Shown here in pieces: positions 26,186-34,211 of a DNA stretch of 64,000 nt. A program made the translations under genes and the position numbers. The DNA comes from Ancylobacter sp. SL191. GTDB taxonomy: Bacteria > Pseudomonadota > Alphaproteobacteria > Rhizobiales > Xanthobacteraceae. The DNA lies in contig NZ_CP113056.1 of the NCBI RefSeq assembly GCF_026625645.1, positions 4,253,001 to 4,317,000 of the forward strand, given 5' to 3'. Under the pieces are notes generated by a model. That model was not told the origin of the DNA, ran no database searches, and saw nothing but the letters and a program-made list of their open reading frames with translations. Numbering within the stretch: position 1 is the first letter of the stretch; each line of letters opens with the position of its first letter.

Positions 26186-27849
26186 AGCTCGCTGCGGCGA
26201 AAGGCATAGTCGAGCCCGCCAACGCGGAACCAGCGATAGCCATAGGGCTCCAGCGTGATGACGTGACGCCCTTGGTCGTTCGCCTCGCTATGGTCGTCCG
26301 AGAGCAGGTTCACCAGCCGGTCGGGCTCGCCCGTCGGCGGCTCCAGCGGGAAATCGACCTCCTGCCCTTCCGCGTGGAAATTATGCAGGAACAGCACCGT
26401 GTTGTTCCGCCAGGTGTAGCGCAGCGCCAGCACGGACTTGTGGCCGACATCCATGATCTCGACGTCGCCCCAGCCGATCTCCTGCGTCTCCTGACGCATG
26501 CGGATCATGCGTTCCATCCAGTTCAGCAGCGAGCCCGGATCGCGGCGCTGCTCGGCGACATTGACCTGCTCGAAGCCATAGGCGCCCGCGTCGATCGCCG
26601 GCAGGAAGGTCTTCGGGTTCGGGCTGAAGCCGCCTTGCGGCTCGTTGGACCACTGCATGGGCGTGCGCGCGCACTGCCGCTCCGGCAGAGCAAGATCATC
26701 GCCCATGCCGATCTCATCGCCATAGCGCAGCACCGGCGTGCCCGGCAGGCTCAGCAGCAGGCTGTAGGCCAGTTCGAGCCGTCGCCGGTCACCCTGAAGC
26801 ATGGGCGCGAGACGCCGACGGATGCCCCGGTCATAGAGCTGCATGGAGGCGTCCGGCCCGAAGGCGTCGAACACCGACTGGCGCTGCTCCGGGGTTAGCC
26901 GGCCGAGATCGAGCTCGTCATGATTGCGCAGGAACAGGCCCCATTGCGCGGTCGCGTAGTCCGGCCGCGTCGCTTTCAGCGCCTTGGCCAGCGGGCGCGT
27001 ATCGGACGACGCCAGTGCATAGAACAGCGACTGGTTGACCTGGAAATTGAACATCATGTGCATCCGGTCGCCATCGGCGCCGAAATATTTCATGTCGTCC
27101 TCGGGCAGGATGTTGGCCTCGGCGAGGATGATGGCGTCGCCGCGCCGCCATTGCAGGAACTCGCGGAAGGTCCGCAGCATGTCGAAATGCTCGGTGGGCG
27201 GCCCGACAATGTCCGCGCCCTTCTCGGCAATGACGAAGGGCACCGCGTCCATGCGGAAACCGGAAACGCCGAGCTGCAGCCAGAACCCCATGATGCGCAG
27301 GATCTCCGCCTGCACATCGGGATTGGCCGTGTTGAGGTCCGGCTGGAAATCATAGAAGCGGTGGAAATAGTAGGCGCCGGCCTTCTTGTCATAGGTCCAG
27401 GTAGTCTTCTGAACGCCGGGAAACACCATGCCTTCATTGGCATTCCTCGGCTTCTTCTTCGACCAAACATACCAGTCGCGATAGGGCGAATTGGGGTCCG
27501 AGCGGGCCGACTGGAACCACGGATGCTGGTTCGACGTGTGATTGACCACGAGGTCGATCAGCACCCGCATGCCCCGCTGATGAGCGGCGTGGGTGAATTC
27601 CACGAAGTCGCCCAACGTGCCGTAGCGCGGGTCGACGCTGTAATAGTCGGCGACATCATAGCCGTCGTCGCGGCCGGGCGAGGTCTGGAACGGCATCAGC
27701 CAGACGGCGGTGACGCCGAGGCCGTGCAGATAATCCAGCCGGCGCATGAGGCCGCGAAAATCGCCGACCCCGTCACCGTTCGCATCCATGAAGCTCTCGA
27801 CGGAGAGGCAATAGACGATGGCGTTCTTGTACCAGAGGTCGGTGATCAC
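26182..27849 (-). CDS. GH13 trehalose synthase-like / alpha-amylase family enzyme
   Basis: 555 residues. GH13 motifs: DLVVNHTS (99-106), GFRMDAVPF with nucleophile D201, AEANILP with acid/base E244, and NHDE (309-312). The start WYKNAIVYCLSVESFMDANGDGVGDF and the WSKKKPRNANEGMVFP-type segment group it with trehalose synthase (maltose alpha-glucosyltransferase) relatives. The maltokinase domain of fused TreS is absent. A role in trehalose or maltose interconversion would suit osmotic and desiccation stress. An exact EcfG promoter lies 30 bp upstream of ATG. Confidence 0.85.
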   Translation of the reverse strand: MITDLWYKNAIVYCLSVESFMDANGDGVGDFRGLMRRLDYLHGLGVTAVWLMPFQTSPGRDDGYDVADYYSVDPRYGTLGDFVEFTHAAHQRGMRVLIDLVVNHTSNQHPWFQSARSDPNSPYRDWYVWSKKKPRNANEGMVFPGVQKTTWTYDKKAGAYYFHRFYDFQPDLNTANPDVQAEILRIMGFWLQLGVSGFRMDAVPFVIAEKGADIVGPPTEHFDMLRTFREFLQWRRGDAIILAEANILPEDDMKYFGADGDRMHMMFNFQVNQSLFYALASSDTRPLAKALKATRPDYATAQWGLFLRNHDELDLGRLTPEQRQSVFDAFGPDASMQLYDRGIRRRLAPMLQGDRRRLELAYSLLLSLPGTPVLRYGDEIGMGDDLALPERQCARTPMQWSNEPQGGFSPNPKTFLPAIDAGAYGFEQVNVAEQRRDPGSLLNWMERMIRMRQETQEIGWGDVEIMDVGHKSVLALRYTWRNNTVLFLHNFHAEGQEVDFPLEPPTGEPDRLVNLLSDDHSEANDQGRHVITLEPYGYRWFRVGGLDYAFRRSEL

Positions 27850-27878
27850 ACAGCGCTTCTCCGCGGGGGCGAGAGCGC

Positions 27879-27903
27879 AACGCTCTGGAAGAGCGCCCGT
27901 TCC
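27879..27903 (-). promoter_or_regulatory. EcfG promoter of the TreS-like gene
   Basis: Minus-strand GGAAC (27903-27899), 16-base spacer, CGTT (27882-27879), exact match; a short leader of about 25 bases to the 27849 start is implied. Confidence 0.72.
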
Positions 27904-27921
27904 ACCGGGAATCCCACTCCT

Positions 27922-28179
27922 TCAGCTTTCGCCGAGAAGCTTCCGGTACTCCTCGCCCAGCGCCTCGATGGTCCCGGCAGCGAAAGGCCACTCGCCATCG
28001 ACGACACCCTGGCGAATCTCATTGGCAAGAATCGGCCAGAACCGCTCCACCAGGTCGGCCACCCGCCTCTCCGCGATGCCATGGGCGCGCAGATCAAGAG
28101 CGCACATTTCGCGCGCGGTCTGTTCGGTGCGTTTCAACCTGCCCCTCGACGCCTCGGGCGGCCGCGGGCTAACCCGCAC
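27922..28179 (-). CDS. Hypothetical protein, 85 aa
   Basis: GTG 28179 follows GGAAAGG by 8 bases, better supported than ATG 28107. The conserved-looking half is RRVADLVERFWPILANEIR then AFAAGTIEALGEEYRKLL-like helices. No membrane segment. No family recognised. It lies between the PilZ-like gene and the TreS-like gene on the same strand. Confidence 0.5.
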   Translation of the reverse strand: MRVSPRPPEASRGRLKRTEQTAREMCALDLRAHGIAERRVADLVERFWPILANEIRQGVVDGEWPFAAGTIEALGEEYRKLLGES

Positions 28180-28196
28180 GCCGCCAGCCTTTCCGG

Positions 28197-28475
28197 CTAT
28201 TCCTCGTTGAGAAAGGAGATGTCGCCCACGCTACGGAACTTCAAGCCTTCAGCGGACATATCCAGCACCTCAATGGGCATCCAGCGGCCGCTTTCCAGGA
28301 CCAGTGTTGCCCGGCGGGCGCTGCGCGCCTCCACCATCTGGGCCAGTTCCGCCCGTACATCACCCGTCGCGACGCGGCTCTCATGGACGTGGTCGAGCAC
28401 GTAGCTGTAGCTCGCTGTCGATGAGCCCGACATGCTCGTGCGCAGCCAGCCACGCCCTTTGAATGTTCGTGTCAT
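28197..28475 (-). CDS. Short PilZ-like protein, apparently truncated
   Basis: 92 residues from ATG 28475. After an N-terminal helix, SARRATLVLESGRWMPIEVLDMSAEG resembles the first half of a PilZ domain (RxxxR-type start, then DxSxxG), which in full-length members binds cyclic di-GMP. The frame stops after about 15 more residues, where PilZ domains usually run on for 50. It may be a degenerate or non-binding member. The promoter lies in 28476-28746, where I found no EcfG motif. Confidence 0.5.
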   Translation of the reverse strand: MTRTFKGRGWLRTSMSGSSTASYSYVLDHVHESRVATGDVRAELAQMVEARSARRATLVLESGRWMPIEVLDMSAEGLKFRSVGDISFLNEE

Positions 28476-28746
28476 TCCACCATCCCGACCCGTTGGCGCC
28501 GACCGGCCCGCCACGTGGCAAACCATGGTTCCCGCGCCCATTCCGCAGGTCTTCCGAGGAGCCCTAGGATCCGCCCTTCAGTACTAATACGTACGAAAAG
28601 CCGGAAGGATCGCCGCGGCCTGGATTTATTTGCCGGCTTTTGTCACCGGATCGCCGAACCCGGGCGCACATGCCGCGTTGCCTAGGGAGTGCGCCCGCCG
28701 CTGGCCGGTGGGTGCCGTGTGCAGCCACGCATGGATTGACGCGACA

Positions 28747-30042
28747 GTGAGCCGTATCCTCGTCATCGGTGCGACCGGCCTGATCGGGTCCGGCATCGTG
28801 GCGCGCCTTGCCCACGAGGGGCATCAGATCATCGGTGTGGCGCGTGACATTTACGGCGCAGCGGAGCGGCTGCCCGTGGCCCAGTGGCACGACCTCGACC
28901 TGGCCCAAGCGGGGAGTGACCAGTGGAGAGAGCTGCTCGCCGGCGTCAGTGTCGTCGTCAATTGCGCGGGCGCACTGCAGAGCGGACCGGCGGACAATCT
29001 CCGAGGCACCCACATACGCGGTCTCGCGGCGCTGGTTGCCGCCTGCGAGGCCCAGAATGTACATCGGCTGGTGCATTTCTCGGCCATGGGAGTCAACCGC
29101 GCAACGCCCAGCGAATTCTCGCGCACCAAGCGCGAGGGCGAGGCTGCGCTGACTGCCAGCGCTCTCGATTGGATCATCCTGCGCCCCTCCGTCGTGCTCG
29201 GCGCACCCGTCTACGGCGCAAGCGCGCTGATCCGTGGTCTCTCCGCTCTGCCATTGCTGCCAGTGATGCCGGGAACAGGGCTGCTACAGCCGGTGGCGCT
29301 GGAAGATGTGGTCGAGACCGTGGCCATCCTCTCTCGGCCCGAGGCGCCAGCGCGGGTTGCGCTCGATCTTGCCGGACCGGACCGACTGAGTTTCAGCGAT
29401 CTTGTTCGCCTCTACCGAGGGTGGCTCGGACTGCGTCCTGCGCGCGAGGTGACGCTTCCCTTCTTTCTCGCTGGGGCAATCTATCGGCTGGGCGATCTCG
29501 TCTCCTGGCTGGGCTGGCGGCCGCCGGTGCGCTCGACCGCCCGCCAGGAGATCGCCCGCGGCGCGGTGGGCGACACGACGGACTGGCGGCGCGTCACCGG
29601 AATCGTGCCCCGCGCCATTCCCGCCACCCTCCATATGCGCCCGGCCAGTGTGCAGGACGGCTGGTTCGCCCGTCTTTATCTGCTGAAGCCCGTGGTCCTC
29701 GTGGGCCTCGTGCTGTTCTGGATCGGTTCGGGGATCGCTTCGCTTGGCCCCGGCTATCGCGGTGGGCTCGCCATGCTCGCCGATAGCGGGCTGGGCGCCC
29801 TCGCGCCGGTCACCGTGATCGCCGGAGGGCTCGCCGATCTACTGGTGGGCGCTGGCATTGCGATGCGCCGGACGGCTCGGCCGGCCCTGCTGGCGGGTAT
29901 CTTCGTCGCTCTGCTCTATGCCCTCTCGGGAACACTGCTCACGCCGGCACTCTGGCTCGACCCGCTCGCGCCTTTGCTGAAGATCGCGCCCATCACCGCG
30001 CTGATGCTGGTCGCCCTCGCCACGCTGGAAGACCGCGCATGA
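28747..30042 (+). CDS. NAD(P)-binding SDR fused to a DoxX-like membrane domain
   Basis: 431 residues from GTG 28747 (VSRILVIGATGLIGSGIV), a TTG at 28630 being poorly supported. The N-terminal 270 residues are an atypical/extended SDR of the NmrA/complex-I-subunit type, with GATGLIG at 8-14. The last 140 carry about four membrane helices (LVLFWIGSGIASLG; LLVGAGIAMRRT; ALLYALSGTLL), a DoxX-like domain. This fusion is known in Proteobacteria, but its substrate is not. The stop overlaps the start of the DUF2269 gene (ATGA), so the two probably act together in the inner membrane. Confidence 0.78.
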   Translation: MSRILVIGATGLIGSGIVARLAHEGHQIIGVARDIYGAAERLPVAQWHDLDLAQAGSDQWRELLAGVSVVVNCAGALQSGPADNLRGTHIRGLAALVAACEAQNVHRLVHFSAMGVNRATPSEFSRTKREGEAALTASALDWIILRPSVVLGAPVYGASALIRGLSALPLLPVMPGTGLLQPVALEDVVETVAILSRPEAPARVALDLAGPDRLSFSDLVRLYRGWLGLRPAREVTLPFFLAGAIYRLGDLVSWLGWRPPVRSTARQEIARGAVGDTTDWRRVTGIVPRAIPATLHMRPASVQDGWFARLYLLKPVVLVGLVLFWIGSGIASLGPGYRGGLAMLADSGLGALAPVTVIAGGLADLLVGAGIAMRRTARPALLAGIFVALLYALSGTLLTPALWLDPLAPLLKIAPITALMLVALATLEDRA

Positions 30043-30515
30043 CCTATCTGATCCTAAAATATCTGCATCTCATCGGCGCCATCGTGCTCATCGGCACCGG
30101 TGCCGGCATTGCCTTCTTCATGGTGATGGCCCACCGCACCGGGAATGCGACCAAGATCGCCGGTGTCGCGCGCATCGTGGTGAGGGCGGACTTCCTGTTC
30201 ACCGCCACGGCCGTGGTCGCGCAACCCATCACCGGTGTTCTGCTGGCGCGCGAGGTCGGCTACCCGCTCACCGAAAGCTGGATCGTGCTGTCGGTCATTC
30301 TCTATCTGGTGATCGGCGCGTTCTGGGTGCCGGTCTTGGTCATTCAAATGCGGGTGCGCGACATGGCGGAAGCGGCCGACACGATGCATCAGCCGCTTCC
30401 ACCTCAGTATCATCGTCTGTTCTGGATATGGTTTGCCTTTGGCTTCCCGGCTTTCGGCGCCATCCTCGCCATTCTCTGGCTGATGATCGCTCGCCCTCAG
30501 TTCAGCCTGTTCTAG
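30039..30515 (+). CDS. DUF2269 family membrane protein
   Basis: 158 residues with four membrane helices (LHLIGAIVLIGTGAGIAFFMVM first; FPAFGAILAILWLMIA last) and the family's N-terminal KYLHLIG motif with a conserved His. The function of DUF2269 is unknown; it usually pairs with the SDR-DoxX fusion gene, as here. Its TAG stop (30513-30515) lies inside a CTAG palindrome shared with the stop of the convergent small gene. Confidence 0.82.
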   Translation: MTYLILKYLHLIGAIVLIGTGAGIAFFMVMAHRTGNATKIAGVARIVVRADFLFTATAVVAQPITGVLLAREVGYPLTESWIVLSVILYLVIGAFWVPVLVIQMRVRDMAEAADTMHQPLPPQYHRLFWIWFAFGFPAFGAILAILWLMIARPQFSLF

Positions 30516-30673
30516 GCCTCCAGGGGAACCCGTTCGATAACGGCATGAGTAGGCCCGGAAAGGCTGCCCCGCGGATTCTCATCCTCCAGCAAAAAGAAGG
30601 AGGAGATGAACCAGACAAGGGCGATCACGGCGATTGCCCCAAGCGCCAGCCGCAGAAGCCACTGGCCCCGCAT
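30512..30673 (-). CDS. Small single-pass membrane protein, 53 aa
   Basis: ATG at 30673 overlaps the stop of the upstream gene (TGATG), so it is probably translated by coupling. One membrane helix, LALGAIAVIALVWFISSFFLL, is followed by an acidic patch (EDEN) and a short soluble tail. No family recognised. Its stop TAG (30514-30512) shares CTAG with that of the convergent DUF2269 gene. It belongs to the EcfG-controlled unit starting at 30983. Confidence 0.6.
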   Translation of the reverse strand: MRGQWLLRLALGAIAVIALVWFISSFFLLEDENPRGSLSGPTHAVIERVPLEA

Positions 30674-30933
30674 CAGTAGCGCCTCCCGTGCGCCCAGAGA
30701 GCGCCCGCGAGGAAGCCGGCTGCCGCGGCGAGAACCATGCCGGGGAGCGGGTCGACATGAGCGGCAACAGCCTCGTTGCCGCTGCGATAAGCGCTCTTGC
30801 CGCGCTCACCAAGGTCGGCGGCATAGCCCTGGGCGGTTTCCACAGCAGCCTGCACCTTGCGGGTGGCGGACTCCGAGTCAGCCGAGCCCGGCATCGTGTC
30901 GGCCTTGGAGGGAAGATCGTCGTTCATTGCCAT
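30673..30933 (-). CDS. DUF883/ElaB-YqjD-like small membrane-anchored protein
   Basis: 86 residues; AAAGGAGATACCC stands before ATG 30933. The soluble helical part is followed by one C-terminal membrane segment, DPLPGMVLAAAAGFLAGALW, ending in HGRR, as in the stationary-phase ElaB/YqjD proteins that tether ribosomes to the membrane in E. coli; function here is inference. An exact EcfG promoter is 26 bp upstream, consistent with stationary-phase or stress expression. Confidence 0.7.
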   Translation of the reverse strand: MAMNDDLPSKADTMPGSADSESATRKVQAAVETAQGYAADLGERGKSAYRSGNEAVAAHVDPLPGMVLAAAAGFLAGALWAHGRRY

Positions 30934-30958
30934 GGGTATCTCCTTTGTCTCGAAAGGG

Positions 30959-30983
30959 AACGCGCCCGATCGGACACGGTTCC
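30959..30983 (-). promoter_or_regulatory. EcfG promoter of the DUF883-like operon
   Basis: Minus-strand GGAAC (30983-30979), 16-base spacer, CGTT (30962-30959), exact match, just ahead of the ribosome site of 30933. Confidence 0.78.
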
Positions 30984-31003
30984 GGTGGTGGCGGCGCCGC
31001 GCG

Positions 31004-31591
31004 CTAAAGGGCGCCTTCGGCCCGCCGCTCCATCAGTTCCGTGGTGGTGAGCGTCTCGATTTGTCGGGAAAAGCGCCGGCGATAAATTGCCAGCGCCGCC
31101 TCATGCCCCTCGTCCGAGGACGAGCACACCGCATCCGCGACAAGCAGGACGCGGTAACCCCGGTCGACGGCGTCCGTCACAGTGGAGAGCACGCACATGT
31201 CGGTCTCCGCGCCGGTGATCACCAGCGTGTCCGTGCCAGAGCCATTGAGAAGTGGCGCGAGTCCGGGTGCCGAGAACGCAGAGAAACGCCATTTGTCGAC
31301 GACCTGAGCGGGCGGAGTAAGCGCCGCAAGCCCCGGCACGAGATCGAGCAGCCGCGTATCCATCTTCTCCAGCGTGAGGCCAGACCACCGCTGATAATAG
31401 CCGCGCCAGGTTCCGATCTCTTCGTCCGGGTGCCGCGCCGGGATGAAACGGGTGAAGACGGTGGCAGCCCCGAACGCAGCCGACACTGCCGTGACGTTCG
31501 GCAAGGCTCGTTCCATCCAAGGCGTCGGCCAAGGCCCTTCCGGCGCGAAAAGCTTCTGCATGTCGAGGCAGAGGTGCGCAACGGCCACCAT
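31004..31591 (-). CDS. Isochorismatase-like cysteine hydrolase
   Basis: 195 residues. The triad D10 (LCLDMQKLF), K100 (VVDKWRFSAF) and C133 (GAETDMCVLST) is intact. Its loops differ from the 25622 paralogue (extra WRGYYQRWSGLT at about 62-73), so the two probably have different substrates. The gene is 14 bp after the DUF2934 gene and is probably co-transcribed from that gene's EcfG promoter. Confidence 0.85.
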   Translation of the reverse strand: MVAVAHLCLDMQKLFAPEGPWPTPWMERALPNVTAVSAAFGAATVFTRFIPARHPDEEIGTWRGYYQRWSGLTLEKMDTRLLDLVPGLAALTPPAQVVDKWRFSAFSAPGLAPLLNGSGTDTLVITGAETDMCVLSTVTDAVDRGYRVLLVADAVCSSSDEGHEAALAIYRRRFSRQIETLTTTELMERRAEGAL

Positions 31592-31605
31592 TTCCGCCGC
31601 GCCGG

Positions 31606-32067
31606 TCAGACGCCGGGGCGCCGATGGCGCGCCCCGGCGTTCCCGCTCATCGCGCCTTCCGGATCCCCCGCCGGCGAACCCTCGCCCCGGCGCGACGGCG
31701 GCACTTCCAGCGTGCGGCGGATGCTGGCGATTTCACTGACCGGCTCCACCTCGCCGCCGGTGATGCCGACATTGGGTTCGGCGTTGGCCGGATTCGGGCT
31801 GGGGGGCGCGATGTGATCGGGTTCGTCGGGATAGTCCAATGCGCCCGGGGGCATGGGCACGGGCGGCGCCTCGGCCGCGTCGGAGGAACGCAAGCTGCCG
31901 TTCCCGGTATTATCATCCCGCATACCCGCCTGCTCCTGCTCGGCGCCCGCGCCGTCATGCGCGCGCTCGGCCCGCAGCCAGTGATCGTGCTCGCGGCCCG
32001 CCGGCTGCCCGTCGCTTTCCCAGAGCCGGTAGGCATGTTCACGGATACGTTGCTCACGTTCGTTCAT
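31606..32067 (-). CDS. DUF2934 domain protein
   Basis: 153 residues; ATG 32067 follows GGGAGAACACC. The first 32 residues match DUF2934 (REQRIREHAYRLWESDGQP, then HDHWLRAE). The rest is Pro/Ala/Glu-rich and probably disordered. DUF2934 proteins are small, of unknown function, and common in Rhizobiales stress regulons. It is first in a two-gene unit with the cysteine hydrolase, and divergent from the topoisomerase gene, each with its own EcfG promoter. Confidence 0.8.
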   Translation of the reverse strand: MNEREQRIREHAYRLWESDGQPAGREHDHWLRAERAHDGAGAEQEQAGMRDDNTGNGSLRSSDAAEAPPVPMPPGALDYPDEPDHIAPPSPNPANAEPNVGITGGEVEPVSEIASIRRTLEVPPSRRGEGSPAGDPEGAMSGNAGARHRRPGV

Positions 32068-32094
32068 GGTGTTCTCCCGTATTGGTGCGATCCC

Positions 32095-32119
32095 AACGCC
32101 GGGAGCTGGCGGACGTTCC
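32095..32119 (-). promoter_or_regulatory. EcfG promoter of the DUF2934 gene
   Basis: Minus-strand GGAAC (32119-32115), 16-base spacer, CGTT (32098-32095), exact match, 28 bases ahead of ATG 32067. Confidence 0.78.
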
Positions 32120-32155
32120 GGCCCCAGCCGACCCGCAAAGGCGGAACGCGCCGGG

Positions 32156-32180
32156 GGAACGCCCTAGGGAACGCGACGTT
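32156..32180 (+). promoter_or_regulatory. EcfG promoter of topoisomerase IB
   Basis: GGAAC (32156-32160), 16-base spacer, CGTT (32177-32180), exact match, 62 bases before ATG 32243. It stands back to back with the DUF2934 promoter. Confidence 0.75.
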
Positions 32181-32242
32181 GATGGACAGCGCGGCGGCCA
32201 AGCGGCGCCCGCCGACGGACCGGCGGCACGGAGAGTGCTCCC

Positions 32243-33349
32243 ATGCCCAGCAAGACCGAACTGCGCCGGCTCGCCCGGCGCTTCGACCTCACCATCGTCG
32301 GCTGCCCCGCCCTCACCCTCCGCCGCCGCAAGGCGGGACGTGGCTTCAGCTACACAGATGCCGAGGGACACCCGATCAAAGACCCGGAAACACTTCGCCG
32401 GCTGAAGAGCCTCGCCGTGCCGCCGGCCTATCGCAATGTGATGTTCGCCACCGATCCGCGCGCCCACCTCCAGGCGATCGGCGAGGACACGGCCGGACGG
32501 CTGCAATATCGCTATCATCCCGACTGGACCCGCGTGCGTGAGGCAGTGAAGGCGCAGAAGCTCGCCGACCTCGCCGAAGCCCTCCCCGCCATCAACCGCG
32601 CGGTACAGCGCGCGCTCAGACGCCCCGAACCCGATCGGCGGCTGGCGCTGGCGGCGGCGGTGCAACTCGTCGCGCTCACCGCGATCCGCGCGGGCTCGGA
32701 CGCTTATGCCGAGGAACACGGCACGCGCGGCGCGACGACGCTGCTCAAGACCCATGCGCGGATCGAGGAGGATCGCATCGCCCTGTGCTTCAAAGGCAAG
32801 GGAGGTAAGATAATAGTGAAAGAAACACGCCACGCCGCGCTCGCCGAAGCGCTGCGGCGGATGCGCGAAATGCCTGGCCGGCGCTTGTTCAAATACCGCG
32901 ACGCCAAGGGCGCCATCCACCCCATCCGCGCCTCGGATGTGAACGCTTTCCTGAAGGGCATCGGCCGCAGCCGTATCTCGCTGAAGGATTTCCGCACGCT
33001 GACCGCCTCCATGGGCGTGCTGGACCGGCTGGCGAAGGAGACACCCGAGACCAGCGCCGCCAAGCGCCGCAAGCAGATCAATGCCGCCGTTTCCCCGCTG
33101 GCGGAAGAACTCGCCAATACGCTCACCGTCTGCCGCACCAGCTATGTGCATGACACGGTAATCTCCGCCTTTGAGGCGGGGAAGCTGACGACCACGGCCC
33201 TGCGCGCCCGCTCGGCCACCGCGAAAGCGGCGCTGCTCGCGGAACTCTTGGGCAGCGGCGCGCGAAAGCGGATCAAGGCCGCGAAGGTCGAGGCCGGCGC
33301 CGTGCGCCAGGAAGGGCCTGTTCTGGGTGGCACCGCCCCCGCCGCGTGA
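32243..33349 (+). CDS. DNA topoisomerase IB (poxvirus-like)
   Basis: 368 residues. The N-terminal domain carries the poxvirus/bacterial TopIB start (GFSYTDAEGHPIKDPETL, LAVPPAYRNV), and the catalytic domain shows AIRAGSDAYAEE, GKGGK, KDFRT and the nucleophile Tyr in CRTSYVHDTVI (about residue 300). It relaxes supercoils by nicking and resealing one strand through a 3'-phosphotyrosyl link, without ATP. Such enzymes are not essential in bacteria and are often stress-linked; its EcfG promoter agrees. The C-terminal 40 residues are Ala/Lys-rich and may aid DNA binding. Confidence 0.92.
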   Translation: MPSKTELRRLARRFDLTIVGCPALTLRRRKAGRGFSYTDAEGHPIKDPETLRRLKSLAVPPAYRNVMFATDPRAHLQAIGEDTAGRLQYRYHPDWTRVREAVKAQKLADLAEALPAINRAVQRALRRPEPDRRLALAAAVQLVALTAIRAGSDAYAEEHGTRGATTLLKTHARIEEDRIALCFKGKGGKIIVKETRHAALAEALRRMREMPGRRLFKYRDAKGAIHPIRASDVNAFLKGIGRSRISLKDFRTLTASMGVLDRLAKETPETSAAKRRKQINAAVSPLAEELANTLTVCRTSYVHDTVISAFEAGKLTTTALRARSATAKAALLAELLGSGARKRIKAAKVEAGAVRQEGPVLGGTAPAA

Positions 33350-33352
33350 AAC

Positions 33353-33913
33353 TCAGGGCCGGATGCGCCCGACCTCGCGCAGCGTAGTGCCCTCCTTCCG
33401 CAACACGACACCTTCGCCCGAGGCCGGCACCATGCCGGTCAGCGCGGTGATGTTGACCTGATGGCTGACCACCACGAGCGCGCCGGGCCCGTTCCACGCC
33501 ATGAGCCGGCGCCGGGCGGCCGCGGTCTGCTCGGGTTCGTCCGCACGGTCCTGGAAGAAGGAATCGAAGGGCGGCGCCGGCGTTACCCGGCCGGGAAAGG
33601 CCAGCTCCGCCGTCTCCAGCGCCCGACACCAGCGGGATGATAATACCTCTCCGACCGTCACACCCTCACGACGGAAGACGGCACCGATACGAGCCGCCTG
33701 CGCGCGGCCGGCGGCGTCGAGGTTGCGCTGGGTGGCGCACTCGCCGAGCCGGAAGTTCGGCGGATCGCCCACGCCCGGCGCGATCGCGTGGCGGAATAAC
33801 ACAATACCGCCCTCCCGCAGCGCCTGCCACGCCGCGGCCTCATCCGCCCGCGCCGGCGCGAGGCCAAGCAGGGCTAAGCATCCGAAAAGGCCGATAAAGA
33901 GCCGACGCCGCAT
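33353..33913 (-). CDS. Histidine phosphatase superfamily protein, exported
   Basis: 186 residues from ATG 33913 (GGGAG at good spacing), with a signal peptide (MRRRLFIGLFGCLALLGLA, cleavage near PARADE). The catalytic RHG-like motif reads LFRHAI: the Arg-His pair is kept, the Gly is Ala. The second His is in VVVSHQVNI. These short periplasmic branch-1 members are seen in Rhizobiales; substrate unknown. It is convergent with the topoisomerase gene, 3 bp apart. Confidence 0.78.
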   Translation of the reverse strand: MRRRLFIGLFGCLALLGLAPARADEAAAWQALREGGIVLFRHAIAPGVGDPPNFRLGECATQRNLDAAGRAQAARIGAVFRREGVTVGEVLSSRWCRALETAELAFPGRVTPAPPFDSFFQDRADEPEQTAAARRRLMAWNGPGALVVVSHQVNITALTGMVPASGEGVVLRKEGTTLREVGRIRP

Positions 33914-34211
33914 GGTCACTCCCGGTTTTCCAGAAGGATTGGTGACATTTTTACGTAACGTCACCACCGGCCGATCACATCAGAGAAACGGCGCCGCCGG
34001 TTGTTTGATGCATCCGCATCAGGGACAGCGAGTCCTCGCACGCCTGCATTTTGTCGAGGAGGCATACACATCACGCAAGCAATTTAATACCTCCGCACAC
34101 GCCCGGCGGGGTAGCTCCGCCGGGTAGAAATGGCCGCGCCAGAGAGAATACGTCCAGCCGGAGACACCCATTCGGATTGTCGCCATGCCCGTTTCCCCAG
34201 GGGGTGAGCCC
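33914..34211. other. Intergenic region with two inverted repeats
   Basis: 298 bp without a gene. GGTGAC (33941-33946) and GTCACC (33960-33965) form an inverted repeat just upstream of the phosphatase gene, a possible operator. CCCGGCGG (34102-34109) and CCGCCGGG (34117-34124) form a hairpin that could end transcription of the DUF2934 gene, though no T-run follows on either strand. Confidence 0.4.
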
